Source of the DNA: Candidatus Binataceae bacterium
GTDB lineage: Bacteria; Desulfobacterota; Binatia; Binatales; Binataceae
Assembly: GCA_035508495.1 (NCBI GenBank)
Contig: DATJMX010000021.1
Coordinates: 1-64,000, forward strand
Length of the DNA stretch: 64,000 nt
Direction: 5' to 3'
This document shows positions 44,609 through 53,331 of the stretch, one piece after another. A program made the position numbers and the translations under genes. The notes beneath the pieces were generated by a model. That model was not told the DNA's origin. It was given only the letters and a program-made list of their open reading frames with translations, and did not search any database. The stretch's first letter is position 1; each line of letters begins with the position of its first letter.

Positions 44609-45526
44609 ATGAATGAGAAGCCGCAGTGGTTGCGCGACATCTTTCCGTTCGAGCAGAAATCGATCGTTGTCAACGGCCGCAGGATGGCCTACGTCGATGA
44701 GGGACCGCGCGATGCGCGCCCGGTGCTGCTCCTGCACGGCAATCCGACATGGGGATTTCTCTATCGCAACTTTATCAAGCCGCTCACTGGTGCCGGCTAT
44801 CGGGTGCTCGCGCCGGATTGTATCGGCGCCGGATACTCGGACCATCCGCGTATCGATGCGCAGCTCACGCTCGCGCATCACATTGCCGATATGGTGTCGT
44901 TCATCGATCAGCTCGAGCTGAGGGGCTTCGTCGTCGTCGGGCAGGATTGGGCCGGGCCTCAAGGCGTGGGCGCCGCGCTTCAGCGGCTCAACAACCTCGC
45001 GGCGCTGGTGCTGATGAATACGTGGCTCTTCACCGACTATGTCGGCAAGTTTCACAAATCACCGCTGCCCTGGACGACGTGGCATGCGCCGCTTATCGGG
45101 CAGCTTCTGATGAAGCGCTTCAAGGTGCTTTCGCATGCCGGTCCATCGGCGATCACGAAACGCGGCATGAGCGACGCCGAGAAACGTGCTTATCACCACG
45201 TCTTCGATGAGTCCGAGTCCGACAGTGTCGTGCTGACATGGCCGCGCACGATTCCGTTGCGTAATGGCGATCGCGGCTGGGCCGACATCGAGATGATCCA
45301 GGGCCGCTTGGGCGAGCTTGCTCACACGCCGGCGCTGCTCCTGTGGGCGCCCGGTGACAACGTGTTTCCGATTGAGTACGCCAATCGGATGAAGGAGCTG
45401 CTGCCGCATGCCGAGGGACCAATTCTTTTCGATCGCGCCGCGCATTTTCTGCAAGATGATCGCGGTCCCGATCTCGTCGCGGCAATCATTCCCTTTTTGA
45501 ATCGCGTCGTGGGGAGCCGTCTATGA
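44609..45526 (+). CDS. Haloalkane-dehalogenase-like alpha/beta hydrolase
   Basis: 305 residues. The oxyanion motif LLHGNPTWGFLYRNFIKPL and nucleophile elbow VVVGQDWAGPQGVGAAL (Asp in the QDW context) are those of haloalkane dehalogenases; QDW with an Asp nucleophile separates them from Ser hydrolases. LLLWAPGDNVFP and DRAAHFLQDDRGPDLVAAI supply the acid and the catalytic His. Many such genes in soil bacteria act on natural esters or epoxides, so substrate is open. ATG 44609 begins the conserved sequence. The stop overlaps the next gene by 4 bp. Confidence 0.88.
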   Translation: MNEKPQWLRDIFPFEQKSIVVNGRRMAYVDEGPRDARPVLLLHGNPTWGFLYRNFIKPLTGAGYRVLAPDCIGAGYSDHPRIDAQLTLAHHIADMVSFIDQLELRGFVVVGQDWAGPQGVGAALQRLNNLAALVLMNTWLFTDYVGKFHKSPLPWTTWHAPLIGQLLMKRFKVLSHAGPSAITKRGMSDAEKRAYHHVFDESESDSVVLTWPRTIPLRNGDRGWADIEMIQGRLGELAHTPALLLWAPGDNVFPIEYANRMKELLPHAEGPILFDRAAHFLQDDRGPDLVAAIIPFLNRVVGSRL

Positions 45527-45906
45527 AATTCATCACGCCCGATGCGCAGGATCTGGCCGGGCTGCGCGCCGACCCTCTTCTCTGGGAGCAGGAGCTCGAC
45601 GTGCGGCCTGAAGTTGCCGAATCGATCGAGCGCGCGGTCGGCAAACGCGCAGGGCGCGTTTACTGGCGCTCCGCCAACGAGCACTTGTACGCGCTCGAGC
45701 TCGCGGACCTCGGCCGCGGCCGTCCTTCTATGGCGATGGTCTATGGTTTCTGGAGCCGCTACGAGCCACGTCCGCCCGAGGCCGAAATCGACGCTGACCT
45801 GATCGACTTCTGCCTTTGGGTTGCGGATGCTTCCGACGGTCTCGATCCGGCGCACGTGGCGCAGGTGCTCACCTTCGCGGGACGTCCGGCCAAGTGGCCG
45901 AAGTAA
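45523..45906 (+). CDS. Conserved-looking small protein of unknown function
   Basis: 127 residues, acidic, no signal or membrane segment. It begins MKFITPDAQDLAGLRADPLLW and contains RVYWRSANEHLYALELADLG and SMAMVYGFWSRYEPRPPEAE. The start overlaps the hydrolase stop (ATGA), so it is translated with it. I do not recognise the family. Base composition and codon pattern match the neighbours, so it is likely a real gene. Confidence 0.7.
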   Translation: MKFITPDAQDLAGLRADPLLWEQELDVRPEVAESIERAVGKRAGRVYWRSANEHLYALELADLGRGRPSMAMVYGFWSRYEPRPPEAEIDADLIDFCLWVADASDGLDPAHVAQVLTFAGRPAKWPK

Positions 45907-46002
45907 CTGGAAGAAGAGGGTTGCCAATCTCGCTCGGAATAAATTTCACGGTTCACGCTTAAAATTGGGCTCATATGTAGATTTTTCCGAAGCGTCCGAC
46001 GA

Positions 46003-46018
46003 TGGCACGTCGATTGCC
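46003..46018 (+). promoter_or_regulatory. Near-perfect sigma-54 promoter of the TPR-SH3 lipoprotein
   Basis: TGGCACGTCGATTGCC matches TGGCACRNNNNTTGCW at all but the last base, the best site in the window. The predicted start is near 46029, about 37 nt before the ATG at 46066. Confidence 0.8.
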
Positions 46019-46065
46019 CTCTTCCGCGCTGGCCTCCGATTCCCGTGGCCAGGGAGGAGAAGGCA

Positions 46066-46974
46066 ATGAAGACATACTTCCTTGGAGTCATCGCATCGCT
46101 ATTCATCGCGCTGCTGGTCGTCAGCGGATGCCAGAGAATGGCGACCGAAGACTGGATGACCGAGGGCGACAAGGCTCTCTCAGAGGGCCGCACGCAGGAG
46201 GCTGAGAAAGACTATCTGCATGCGGTGCGCGTGAATCCGGGCGACTCGCGCGCGCATCTTGCGCTCGGCGGCGTGTATGCGAGCGAGCATAATCTTGCGC
46301 TCGCGGAAGAAGAGTTCATGACCGCGGTTGAGCTGAATCCTCACGATTCCGCAGCGCACGCGCAGCTCGCGCGAATCTACTTCGATCAGTCGCGATGGTT
46401 CCTCGCGGAGCAGCAATACCGCGCGGCGGTGGCGCTCGATCAATCGCGTGCCAACTATCGTATCGGTCTCGGCCAGACGCTCAGCAAGGAAAATCATCCA
46501 GCGCAGGCTGAGCAGGAACTCGTCACAGCAGCGGGACTCGATCCGACCAACGCCGATGCTCACTACCAGCTAGCAGAACTGCTGCGCGCGACACCGGGCC
46601 ACGAGATCGACGCCCAGTACGAGTACGACCAGGCCCATGCGCTCGACACCAAGTATGTCGATCCCAAGTCAGCTCCTCCTGCCACATCGGACCCCGAAGA
46701 ATCAGCCGAATCTGCGGCCTCCGCTTCCGACGCGTCCGCAAGCGCGGACGACGACTCAGCTCCGGGCGGCAAACTCCAGTTGAAGCCGGTCAACAAGCGC
46801 TTCCTTTTGACGAAGACCGCGAAAGTTTATGAGCAACCCGACCCCAATAGCGATATCGTCGCTACGGTCCATCAGCGTCGGTACATTCAAGTGACCGCGA
46901 TCGGCGGCGACTGGCTCCAGGTCCGGCTCCGCGACGGCTCGGTAGGCTTCGTTCCGGCAGTCGCGGCCGAATAG
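46066..46974 (+). CDS. TPR and SH3 domain lipoprotein
   Basis: 302 residues. MKTYFLGVIASLFIALLVVSGC is a lipoprotein signal with lipobox VSGC. Four or so TPR units follow (ALSEGRTQEAEKDYLHAVRV, ALGGVYASEHNLALAEEEFM, LARIYFDQSRWFLAEQQYRA, LSKENHPAQAEQELVTAAGL), then an acidic Ser/Ala/Asp linker (about 205-240) and a bacterial SH3 domain (TAKVYEQPDPNSDIVATVHQ, DWLQVRLRDGSVGFVPA). TPR lipoproteins accompany EPS export machines, while SH3 domains often contact peptidoglycan. ATG 46066 has GGAGAAGG upstream. A near-perfect sigma-54 promoter precedes it and an intrinsic terminator follows, so it is a single-gene unit. Confidence 0.88.
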   Translation: MKTYFLGVIASLFIALLVVSGCQRMATEDWMTEGDKALSEGRTQEAEKDYLHAVRVNPGDSRAHLALGGVYASEHNLALAEEEFMTAVELNPHDSAAHAQLARIYFDQSRWFLAEQQYRAAVALDQSRANYRIGLGQTLSKENHPAQAEQELVTAAGLDPTNADAHYQLAELLRATPGHEIDAQYEYDQAHALDTKYVDPKSAPPATSDPEESAESAASASDASASADDDSAPGGKLQLKPVNKRFLLTKTAKVYEQPDPNSDIVATVHQRRYIQVTAIGGDWLQVRLRDGSVGFVPAVAAE

Positions 46975-47005
46975 CGCAAGTCGACTCGCATATCTGAGTG
47001 AAGCT

Positions 47006-47050
47006 GCCGGCGAGAGCCTGGATCATCCCCGCTCGCCGGCCGCTCCTTTT
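47006..47050 (+). terminator. Intrinsic terminator after the TPR lipoprotein
   Basis: A 9-bp perfect stem (GCCGGCGAG at 47006-47014 with CTCGCCGGC at 47032-47040), 17-base loop, then CGCTCCTTTT. The T run is short. Confidence 0.65.
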
Positions 47051-47155
47051 GCGGCCCCCCAGCTTTTGCCTCGCAGTGCTTCAACCTGACTTCGCGAAGT
47101 ACCATAATCGCGCTGGCTGCCGCTTCGCGTGTGGTTGACGGCCGCGAGGATCGAT

Positions 47156-47617
47156 ATGGCCCGCTTCGACAGGATTCTTTGTCCGGTTGACTTCGATGCT
47201 AACTCTGCTTCGGCGTTGCGTATCGCCGCCGGCCTCGCCGAAGAACGCGGCGCGACCCTCCATCTGCTGCATGTCGTTCCGATGCCGCCGGGGCCGGAAG
47301 TGGCTTTGCCGTTCGGCAAGATGGAAACGGCGGCACGCACCAAACTCGAACGGCTGGCGGTCCGGAAGCTGGACAAGAGAGTTAACTGCGAAATCCACGT
47401 CGCCATCGGCGATCCCGGGCTCGAAACGTTACAGATGGCGAAGCGTCTTCGTGCGAACCTCATCGTGATGGCGACGCATGGTCGGCGAGGCTTGCGTCGG
47501 CTGATTCTCGGCAGCGTCGCGGAAAGAGTCGTGCGCGAAGCGCCGTGTCCCGTCCTCAGTATCAAGCCCTCACGAGCCGCCTCGTCCGCAAAATCAAAGC
47601 GCGCCCCGGCTGACTAG
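47156..47617 (+). CDS. Universal stress protein UspA family
   Basis: 153 residues, single Usp domain: ARFDRILCPVDFDANSASALRIAAGLAEE, LHLLHVVPMPP, then ANLIVMATHGRRGLRRLILGSVAERVVREAPCPVL, which carries the ATP-binding G-x2-G-x9-G-S/T pattern. ATG 47156 has GAGG six bases upstream. A weaker sigma-54-like site lies at 47114-47129 but keeps only part of the consensus. The 3' end overlaps the opposing DUF169 gene through shared CTAG stops. Confidence 0.92.
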   Translation: MARFDRILCPVDFDANSASALRIAAGLAEERGATLHLLHVVPMPPGPEVALPFGKMETAARTKLERLAVRKLDKRVNCEIHVAIGDPGLETLQMAKRLRANLIVMATHGRRGLRRLILGSVAERVVREAPCPVLSIKPSRAASSAKSKRAPAD

Positions 47618-48396
47618 GCTTTGTCCCTCGACCCGTACGACACCGCGAGCCCGGCGCGGGCGTCGGACTGGACGCCGTATTGCGGGATCGGATAGCGCAA
47701 GCCATTGGCGGCGAGGCGCTTCATGCCTTCGATGGTTTTGGAGAGGTAGCTCGGCGGCATCGCCATCAAGAGTTCGTCGTCGAGCACGCCGCCGTACCTG
47801 CGCTCGGCGAAGCACGGAATCGAGAGGCTCGGCTCTCCAGTCTTGAGCGCGCGTCCCCATGAATCGGCGCACGACGATTCTCCAACCACGCTCCAGTTGA
47901 ACTTGCGATAGCCCGACCACTGCAATCCGTTGATCAAAATGATCATTTGTCCCGGCGTCGCGTAGATGAGGCAGATGTCGGGCGGATTGAGCCGTCCTGA
48001 CACGAGCGGCGACACCGCCATCGCGGTGTGGAGCCCGTAAGGTGCGAGATCCATTGCATCCTGATGCGCGGAAGAGTCCTTGATCGTTTCGTACCACACG
48101 CCGGCCATGCCTTTGCCGGAGAGCCATTCCTCGTCGCGCGGATGAAGTCCGATCACTGCGGCGCATTGGGCCCCAACGAGGTCTTTCGCGGTGATGCCGA
48201 CCGTCCATCCGAGGCGCGCTGCCTGCGCAACAATCTGGTCGGTCGTGTGAATCGATTTGGGGCGGCGAATCTTCGGGATGGCCTCCATCTCCTCGACCGT
48301 CGCAAACAGCTTCATCCCAATCGGCGTCGTGCGCAGGCGCAGCAGGCGGTTCAGATCATCGACCAGCACGTTCCAATCATAATTCGCGTCAGCCAT
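47614..48396 (-). CDS. DUF169 family protein
   Basis: About 260 residues. It contains DLNRLLRLRTTPIGMKLF near the start and CAAVIGLHPRDEEW, PPDICLIYATPGQMIILINGLQW and ESSCADSWGRALKTGEPSLSIPCFAERRYGGVLDDELLMAMPPSYL, all typical of DUF169 proteins (often annotated near ArsR-type or methanogenesis-marker genes). Several Cys could bind a metal or cofactor, but no function is established that I can cite from sequence. ATG 48396 is preferred, with AGGAGG about ten bases upstream; TTG 48402 is also in frame. Confidence 0.82.
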   Translation of the reverse strand: MADANYDWNVLVDDLNRLLRLRTTPIGMKLFATVEEMEAIPKIRRPKSIHTTDQIVAQAARLGWTVGITAKDLVGAQCAAVIGLHPRDEEWLSGKGMAGVWYETIKDSSAHQDAMDLAPYGLHTAMAVSPLVSGRLNPPDICLIYATPGQMIILINGLQWSGYRKFNWSVVGESSCADSWGRALKTGEPSLSIPCFAERRYGGVLDDELLMAMPPSYLSKTIEGMKRLAANGLRYPIPQYGVQSDARAGLAVSYGSRDKA

Positions 48397-48527
48397 CGGC
48401 AATGTCCCTCCTCGACGAGCGACATATACCGCATCGCAAGCCGAGCCGTAACTCGTTCAAGTCTGCGACGCGGCCGCGAAATACATCGAAGCAACAATCG
48501 CTTCAAGAATTCGGCGCGCTTGCTGTC

Positions 48528-48543
48528 ATGTCATTTCTGACAT
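48528..48543. promoter_or_regulatory. Inverted-repeat operator before the XRE gene
   Basis: ATGTCA-TTTC-TGACAT is a perfect 6-bp inverted repeat with a four-base spacer, preceded by a further TGTCA half-site. It lies 12 bp before the ATG at 48556 and about 65 bp before the XRE start at 48608, where an autoregulatory operator would be placed. Confidence 0.5.
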
Positions 48544-48607
48544 AGGACGCTACGAATGACCAAGGCTCCTGGCCAGGGCGGTCAAAGATCGCTGGAGCCG
48601 CCAGAGC

Positions 48608-48787
48608 ATGACCCAGGAGCAGCTCGGGCGGCTGCTCGGTTCAAGTCAGTCGCGGATCGCAAAGATGGAAGCGGCCGATCCATCGGTCAGTATCGATCTG
48701 ATGGTTCGTTCGCTGCTCCGGATGGGGGCCAGCCGCAAGGATGTTGCTTCTTATATCGCTGCGCCCGCGCGAAAGCGTGCCACTTAA
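48608..48787 (+). CDS. Small XRE-family helix-turn-helix regulator
   Basis: 59 residues from ATG 48608: MTQEQLGRLLGSSQSRIAK followed by MEAADPSVSIDLMVRSLLRMGASRK, a clean XRE/Cro HTH. The frame continues upstream to 48560 and reads LLARAVKDRWSRQS, the family's usual helix 1, but has no start codon there. An ATG at 48556 (MTKA...) sits in another frame one base off, so the gene may carry a single-base frameshift near 48562-48566, or be started late. No toxin partner is seen. The operator-like repeat upstream suggests autoregulation. Confidence 0.65.
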   Translation: MTQEQLGRLLGSSQSRIAKMEAADPSVSIDLMVRSLLRMGASRKDVASYIAAPARKRAT

Positions 48788-48834
48788 ATCGACGGCTCTG
48801 AGGAATGTCACTCCTCGAATAGCGCATCGCAAGG

Positions 48835-49698
48835 CTAGTCGAACACGATCGTGCGGTTGTGATGGGTCATCACCTGGCGATTCAGATGGGCGCGCACGGC
48901 GCGGGCGAGGACTGCTACTTCGAGGTCGCGGCCTTTGCGCGTCAAATCGGCGACGGTGTCGCGATGCGATACTTCCGTCGTGGCCTGCGCGATGATTGGG
49001 CCTTCGTCGAGATCTTCGGTCACGTAATGCGCGGTCGCGCCGATCAGCTTCACGCCGCGATCGTGGGCCTGCTTGTAGGGGCGCGCGCCGGCAAACGCGG
49101 GCAGGAAGCTGTGATGGATATTCACGATCGGCTTACCCCACGCGCGCAGCAGATCGCCCGAGAGCACCTGCATGTAACGCGCGAGCACGACGACGTCGGC
49201 CTTTAGTTCCTCGAGTTTTTCGAGCAGCGCCTGCTCGGCGGTGGCCTTGTTATCCTTGGTGACCTTGATGACCGAGAACGGGATCCCGAACGGCCGCGCG
49301 AGCTCTTCGAGATCGGGATGATTGCTGACGATACCGGCGATGTCGCCGTCGAACTCGCCGAAGCGATTGCGGCTCAGCAGATCCATCATGCAATGCGCGA
49401 GCTTCGAGACCATGATCACGACGCGATCGCGCCGCGCCACGTCGTACAGGCGCCAATGCAATTTTTCCCACTGCAGCATACCGGACATCGTCGTATCGAG
49501 CTCGTGCGCGAGTTGATCGATCGGCAGGCGGAGGCTCTCGAAATGGATGCGCCAGAAAAAGTGACCGTCCTGATCGTCGGCGTGCTGGGCCGACGTGATA
49601 ATGTTGCATCCCAGGTCATACAGATGACCGGAGACGCGGGCGATGATACCCGGGCGATCGATACACGAGATCAAGAGAATGGCCTTGCCTGCCGCCAC
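48835..49698 (-). CDS. purU: Formyltetrahydrofolate deformylase
   Basis: 287 residues: an N-terminal ACT domain (ILLISCIDRPGIIARVSGHLYDLGCNI) and a formyltransferase-like C-terminal domain with IVSNHPDLEELARPFGI, VVVLARYMQVLSGDLL, VNIHHSFLPAFAGARPYKQAHDRGVKLIGATAHYV (catalytic Asn, His, His) and the conserved Asp in TEDLDEGPII. It hydrolyses 10-formyl-THF to THF and formate, balancing one-carbon pools. GTG 49698 has GAGG seven bases upstream. Divergent from rsmI with 36 bp between starts. Confidence 0.95.
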   Translation of the reverse strand: MAAGKAILLISCIDRPGIIARVSGHLYDLGCNIITSAQHADDQDGHFFWRIHFESLRLPIDQLAHELDTTMSGMLQWEKLHWRLYDVARRDRVVIMVSKLAHCMMDLLSRNRFGEFDGDIAGIVSNHPDLEELARPFGIPFSVIKVTKDNKATAEQALLEKLEELKADVVVLARYMQVLSGDLLRAWGKPIVNIHHSFLPAFAGARPYKQAHDRGVKLIGATAHYVTEDLDEGPIIAQATTEVSHRDTVADLTRKGRDLEVAVLARAVRAHLNRQVMTHHNRTIVFD

Positions 49699-49734
49699 AG
49701 TCGCACCTCACGAACATCAGTCCCGGCAATTCTA

Positions 49735-50610
49735 ATGAGTGCTCAAGTCGATAAACAGACGGGCCGCGGCGCCGTGCTTTACGTCGTTGCAACGCCGCTC
49801 GGAAATCCGGGTGATCTGTCGCCGCGCGCGGTCGAGACGCTTGCTGATGTCGAATTGATCGCATGCGAAGACACGCGTCGCACAGGGAGCATGCTCGCTG
49901 CGCACCAGATTCGAACGCCAACCATCAGTTATTACGAGCACAACGAAGAGCGGCGCGTGCCGGAATTGATCGAGCGGATGCGCGGCGGCGCGGCGATCGC
50001 GCTGGTCACCGATGCGGGCACGCCGGCGATCTCCGATCCTGGATATCGTCTCGTGCGTGCCGCTCATGAGGCCGCGATTCGTGTCGTCGCGATACCTGGG
50101 CCGTCGGCAGCGATCGCGGCGCTGTCGGTCGCAGGGCTTCCGACCGATCGATTCGTATTCGAAGGCTTCCTTCCGCCGCGCGACTCGGCGCGCCGCTCAC
50201 GACTCAAGGAGTTGGCGACGGAGCCGCGCACTATCGTTTTCTATGAAGCAGCGCGGCGGCTCAGCTCGACGCTCGAAGAAATGAGCGCCGTGTTCGGACC
50301 CTTACGCGTCGCGGCCGTCGTGCGAGAGATATCGAAGACCTACGAAGAAATCGCGCGCAGCTCTTTGGACGACCTCGTGCGGCGCTTCAATGAAAATCCA
50401 CCATTAGGCGAAGTGACCCTCGTTGTCTCAGGCGCGACCGACGACGTTCGTGAGGAAGCGGGTGCCGTTACGCTCGGGATGCTGCTTGAAGCGGGGCTGA
50501 GCCTGAAGCAGGCGAGCTCGGTTATCGCCAAGGCGACGGGCCGCAGCCGTCGCGAGGTTTACCAGGAGGCCATCCGCTCGCGCGGCGTCGAAGACACCGA
50601 AGAAGAGTAG
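49735..50610 (+). CDS. rsmI: 16S rRNA (cytidine1402-2'-O)-methyltransferase
   Basis: About 291 residues. AVLYVVATPLGNPGDLSPRAVETL, LIACEDTRRTGSMLA, ISYYEHNEERRVPELI, ALVTDAGTPAISDPGYRLV and IPGPSAAIAALSVAGLPTDRFVFEGFLP are the tetrapyrrole-methylase-fold signatures specific to RsmI. It 2'-O-methylates C1402 in the ribosomal P site. ATG 49735 precedes the conserved sequence directly. Single gene, with 136 bp before aroQ. Confidence 0.96.
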   Translation: MSAQVDKQTGRGAVLYVVATPLGNPGDLSPRAVETLADVELIACEDTRRTGSMLAAHQIRTPTISYYEHNEERRVPELIERMRGGAAIALVTDAGTPAISDPGYRLVRAAHEAAIRVVAIPGPSAAIAALSVAGLPTDRFVFEGFLPPRDSARRSRLKELATEPRTIVFYEAARRLSSTLEEMSAVFGPLRVAAVVREISKTYEEIARSSLDDLVRRFNENPPLGEVTLVVSGATDDVREEAGAVTLGMLLEAGLSLKQASSVIAKATGRSRREVYQEAIRSRGVEDTEEE

Positions 50611-50746
50611 GCCGGATCACCCGACCGAGGGAATCTGCTCACCGCTTCGACAGGCATCCAAACTGCCCGGTGGATAGGCATCGCCTCCCTCACTTGCAGT
50701 AGTCAAGGGCGTGGGATTCAATGCCCTTTAGTATAAGATAGACAGG

Positions 50747-51265
50747 ATGGCGAAGCGGAGGAGAGCGACTTCGGCGGCAGCCGAGCCCGGAGCGCTGACG
50801 CGGGCTCGGCAAGGGGCGGTGCTGGTCGTACATGGCCCGAACCTGAATCTGTTGGGTGTACGTGAGCCGGAAGTCTACGGGCGGACGACGCTCGATGACA
50901 TCGATCGGCAGCTCAAGGCGATGGGAGAGGAGCTCGGACTCAAGGTCGAGACATTTCAATCGAACAGCGAAGGCGCGATCGTCGATCGAATCCAGGCCGC
51001 GCGCGGCAAGAGTGATATTTTGCTAATAAATCCCGGTGCTTACACGCATACGAGCGTCGCAATCAGGGATGCGATCCTAGGTGTGGGGATTCCAGCAATC
51101 GAATTGCATCTCTCGAACGTCTATAAGCGTGAGCCCTTTCGCCATCACTCCACGATCGCTGATGTTGCAATAGGCAGAATTATGGGATTTGGTGCAGAGA
51201 GCTATTATCTCGCGCTTAGAGCAGCGCGGACATTTCTAGACGCTGCCACAAAGGGGAGTAATTGA
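50747..51265 (+). CDS. aroQ: 3-dehydroquinate dehydratase, type II
   Basis: 172 residues, longer than the usual 145-150 because of a basic 25-residue N-terminal extension. Core motifs are [19 protein letters not shown] (catalytic Tyr in VYG), [37 protein letters not shown] and [18 protein letters not shown] (catalytic His). It catalyses the third step of the shikimate pathway. The stop overlaps a TTG of the next frame, and the genes aroQ, accB and accC run as one operon, a common arrangement in bacteria. Confidence 0.95.
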   Translation: MAKRRRATSAAAEPGALTRARQGAVLVVHGPNLNLLGVREPEVYGRTTLDDIDRQLKAMGEELGLKVETFQSNSEGAIVDRIQAARGKSDILLINPGAYTHTSVAIRDAILGVGIPAIELHLSNVYKREPFRHHSTIADVAIGRIMGFGAESYYLALRAARTFLDAATKGSN

Positions 51266-51330
51266 GCGTGCGTTCAGGCGAAGCCAGGGATCGAAGCCGG
51301 TCACTCGCCGACAAGGCGCGCGGAGAGCAG

Positions 51331-51828
51331 ATGGAAACTCGCGATATCAAGGCCCTGCTGGTCCTCATGCGTGACTATGGGCTGGTTGAGCTCGAAATCG
51401 AGGATAAGAAGGGCAAGGTCAGGCTCGTGCGCGGCGGTGCTGATAGGGCCGCGCCCGAAGAAGCCGATGGAGCTGGAAGAATCAGCGCGCGAGCAGTCTC
51501 GCCGGTCCGTCCCGCGCCAAGAGCCAGGCACCTCGAAGCAAAGACCGAGGACGCCAGCGCGGCTGGCGCCATTGAGCTCGGACCCAATCAGAAATTGATC
51601 GAAAGCCCGATGGTCGGAACCTTCTACCGTTCGCCGTCACCCGACACCGCCATGTTCGTCGAGGAAGGGGCGTCGGTTCGCAAGGGGCAGCCGCTCTGCA
51701 TCATCGAAGCGATGAAGATGATGAATGAGATCGAGGCGCCCGCGGCCGGCCGTATCGTGCGCATCATTGCGGAGAATGCTCAGCCGGTTGAGTACGGTCA
51801 GCCCCTGATGATTCTCGAAGTGGCCTGA
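51331..51828 (+). CDS. accB: Biotin carboxyl carrier protein of acetyl-CoA carboxylase
   Basis: About 165 residues from [36 protein letters not shown], which matches the AccB N-terminus, through a Pro/Ala linker to the biotinyl domain [24 protein letters not shown] and the biotinylation site [18 protein letters not shown] 51331 is preferred, with GGAG five bases upstream; a longer frame back to 51262 overlaps the aroQ stop. Carries carboxybiotin between AccC and the carboxyltransferase. Confidence 0.94.
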   Translation: METRDIKALLVLMRDYGLVELEIEDKKGKVRLVRGGADRAAPEEADGAGRISARAVSPVRPAPRARHLEAKTEDASAAGAIELGPNQKLIESPMVGTFYRSPSPDTAMFVEEGASVRKGQPLCIIEAMKMMNEIEAPAAGRIVRIIAENAQPVEYGQPLMILEVA

Positions 51829-51839
51829 CGGAGGCGGCG

Positions 51840-53237
51840 ATGATTAAGAAGCTGCTGGTCGCCAATCGCGGCACGATCGCAATCCGGATCATTCGCGCAT
51901 GCCGCGAGTTGGGGATTGACACCGTCGCCATCTACTCGACTGCCGACAAAGACGCGTTGCACGTCAGGATGGCTGACGAGTCGGTTTGTATCGGCCCGCC
52001 CGCCGCAGAGAACAGCTATCTGAGTATCCCATCGGTGCTCAGCGCCGCGACGACGTTCGGCGCCGACGCGGTGCATCCGGGTTACGGCTTCCTGTCTGAG
52101 AATGGTGACTTCGCGGAAGCATGCCAGCGCTCGGGTCTGACCTTTGTTGGGCCGCGCGCGAGGCATATCCGTCTGATGGGCGACAAGCCGCGCGCCCGGC
52201 GCATCATGATTCGCGCCGGCGTTCCTGTACTGCCCGGCAGCGACGGCAAAGGCGTTACCGAACTGCGCGACGCTCAGACCGACGCCAAGCGCCTCGGCTA
52301 TCCGGTTCTTATCAAGGCTGCGGCCGGCGGCGGCGGCAAAGGGATGCGCGTTGTGCGCGACGCGGACGAGCTCGCGCGGATGTTTCCGATCGCGCAGGGC
52401 GAATCGGAAGCGGCGTTCGGCTCGAAGACGATGTATCTCGAGAAGTACCTCGAGCGCGCGCGCCACGTTGAGTTTCAGATCGTTGCGGATAACCAGCGCA
52501 ACGTGATCCATCTTGGCGAGCGCGACTGTTCGATACAGCGGCGCCATCAGAAAGTTATCGAGGAGTCGCCGTGCCCGGTCCTTACCGATCGGCTGCGGCA
52601 GAAGATGGGCAAGGCAGCCGTGCGTGCCGCTTCCGTCGTCGGCTATTCCAACGTCGGTACGGTCGAATTCCTGCTCGCGCCCGATAATGAGTTCTACTTC
52701 ATCGAGATGAACACGCGGATCCAGGTCGAGCACGGCGTGACCGAGATGGTCACCGGCATCGACCTGGTCAAGGAAAGTATCCGGCTCGCCATGGGCGAGG
52801 GACTTTCGCTCAAGCAGAAGCAGCTGACCTTCAGCGGCGCGGCGATGGAGTTCCGCATCTACGCCGAGGATCCCGAGCGGCACATACCCTCACCGGGCGT
52901 GGTGTCGAACCATCATTCACCGGGCGGACTCGGTGTGCGAGTCGAAACGGCGCTCTACGACGGCTATCGCGTGCCGGTGCATTACGATCCGCTGGTCGCC
53001 AAAGTCATCGTGCACGCAACGACCCGCAAGGAAGTCATCACGCGCGCCAAGGCGGCGCTGCGCGAGTATATGATCGACGGGATCAAGACCAATATCCCGC
53101 TCCATATCAAGATCCTGCACGATCCGGATTTCGTGCGCGGCGACTTCGCGACCGATTTCATGCGCCGCTACGAGAAGTCGGCGCCGGTGCCGAACGCGTC
53201 GGAAAATGCGCAGGTCGTCACCAGCAAAGCCTCTTGA
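51840..53237 (+). CDS. accC: Biotin carboxylase of acetyl-CoA carboxylase
   Basis: 465 residues. MIKKLLVANRGTIAIRIIRACRELGI (the usual start, with GT in place of the commoner GE), VHPGYGFLSEN, ATP-grasp glycine loop IKAAAGGGGKGMRVV, HVEFQIVADNQRNVIHLGERDCSIQRRHQKVIEE and FYFIEMNTRIQVEHGVTEMVTG are all present. The downstream carboxyltransferase genes are not in the window. It lies 11 bp after accB. Confidence 0.96.
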   Translation: MIKKLLVANRGTIAIRIIRACRELGIDTVAIYSTADKDALHVRMADESVCIGPPAAENSYLSIPSVLSAATTFGADAVHPGYGFLSENGDFAEACQRSGLTFVGPRARHIRLMGDKPRARRIMIRAGVPVLPGSDGKGVTELRDAQTDAKRLGYPVLIKAAAGGGGKGMRVVRDADELARMFPIAQGESEAAFGSKTMYLEKYLERARHVEFQIVADNQRNVIHLGERDCSIQRRHQKVIEESPCPVLTDRLRQKMGKAAVRAASVVGYSNVGTVEFLLAPDNEFYFIEMNTRIQVEHGVTEMVTGIDLVKESIRLAMGEGLSLKQKQLTFSGAAMEFRIYAEDPERHIPSPGVVSNHHSPGGLGVRVETALYDGYRVPVHYDPLVAKVIVHATTRKEVITRAKAALREYMIDGIKTNIPLHIKILHDPDFVRGDFATDFMRRYEKSAPVPNASENAQVVTSKAS

Positions 53238-53331
53238 CCGCGGCGCCCATCGCCATAATTGATAGTTGAAGGGCGCCGCGCGCTTCCAATCTCTCAACCC
53301 TGGAACGCTCCGCGCAAGAGTTCATCCAAAG

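Noticed and set aside
47114..47129. Sigma-54-like TGGCTGCCGCTTCGCG before uspA
   Set aside because: Spacing is right, but three conserved positions differ and it lies only 27 bp from the start codon.
48528..48787. Toxin-antitoxin pair at the XRE gene
   Set aside because: No toxin-like frame is present on either side; only the regulator and operator-like repeat are supported.
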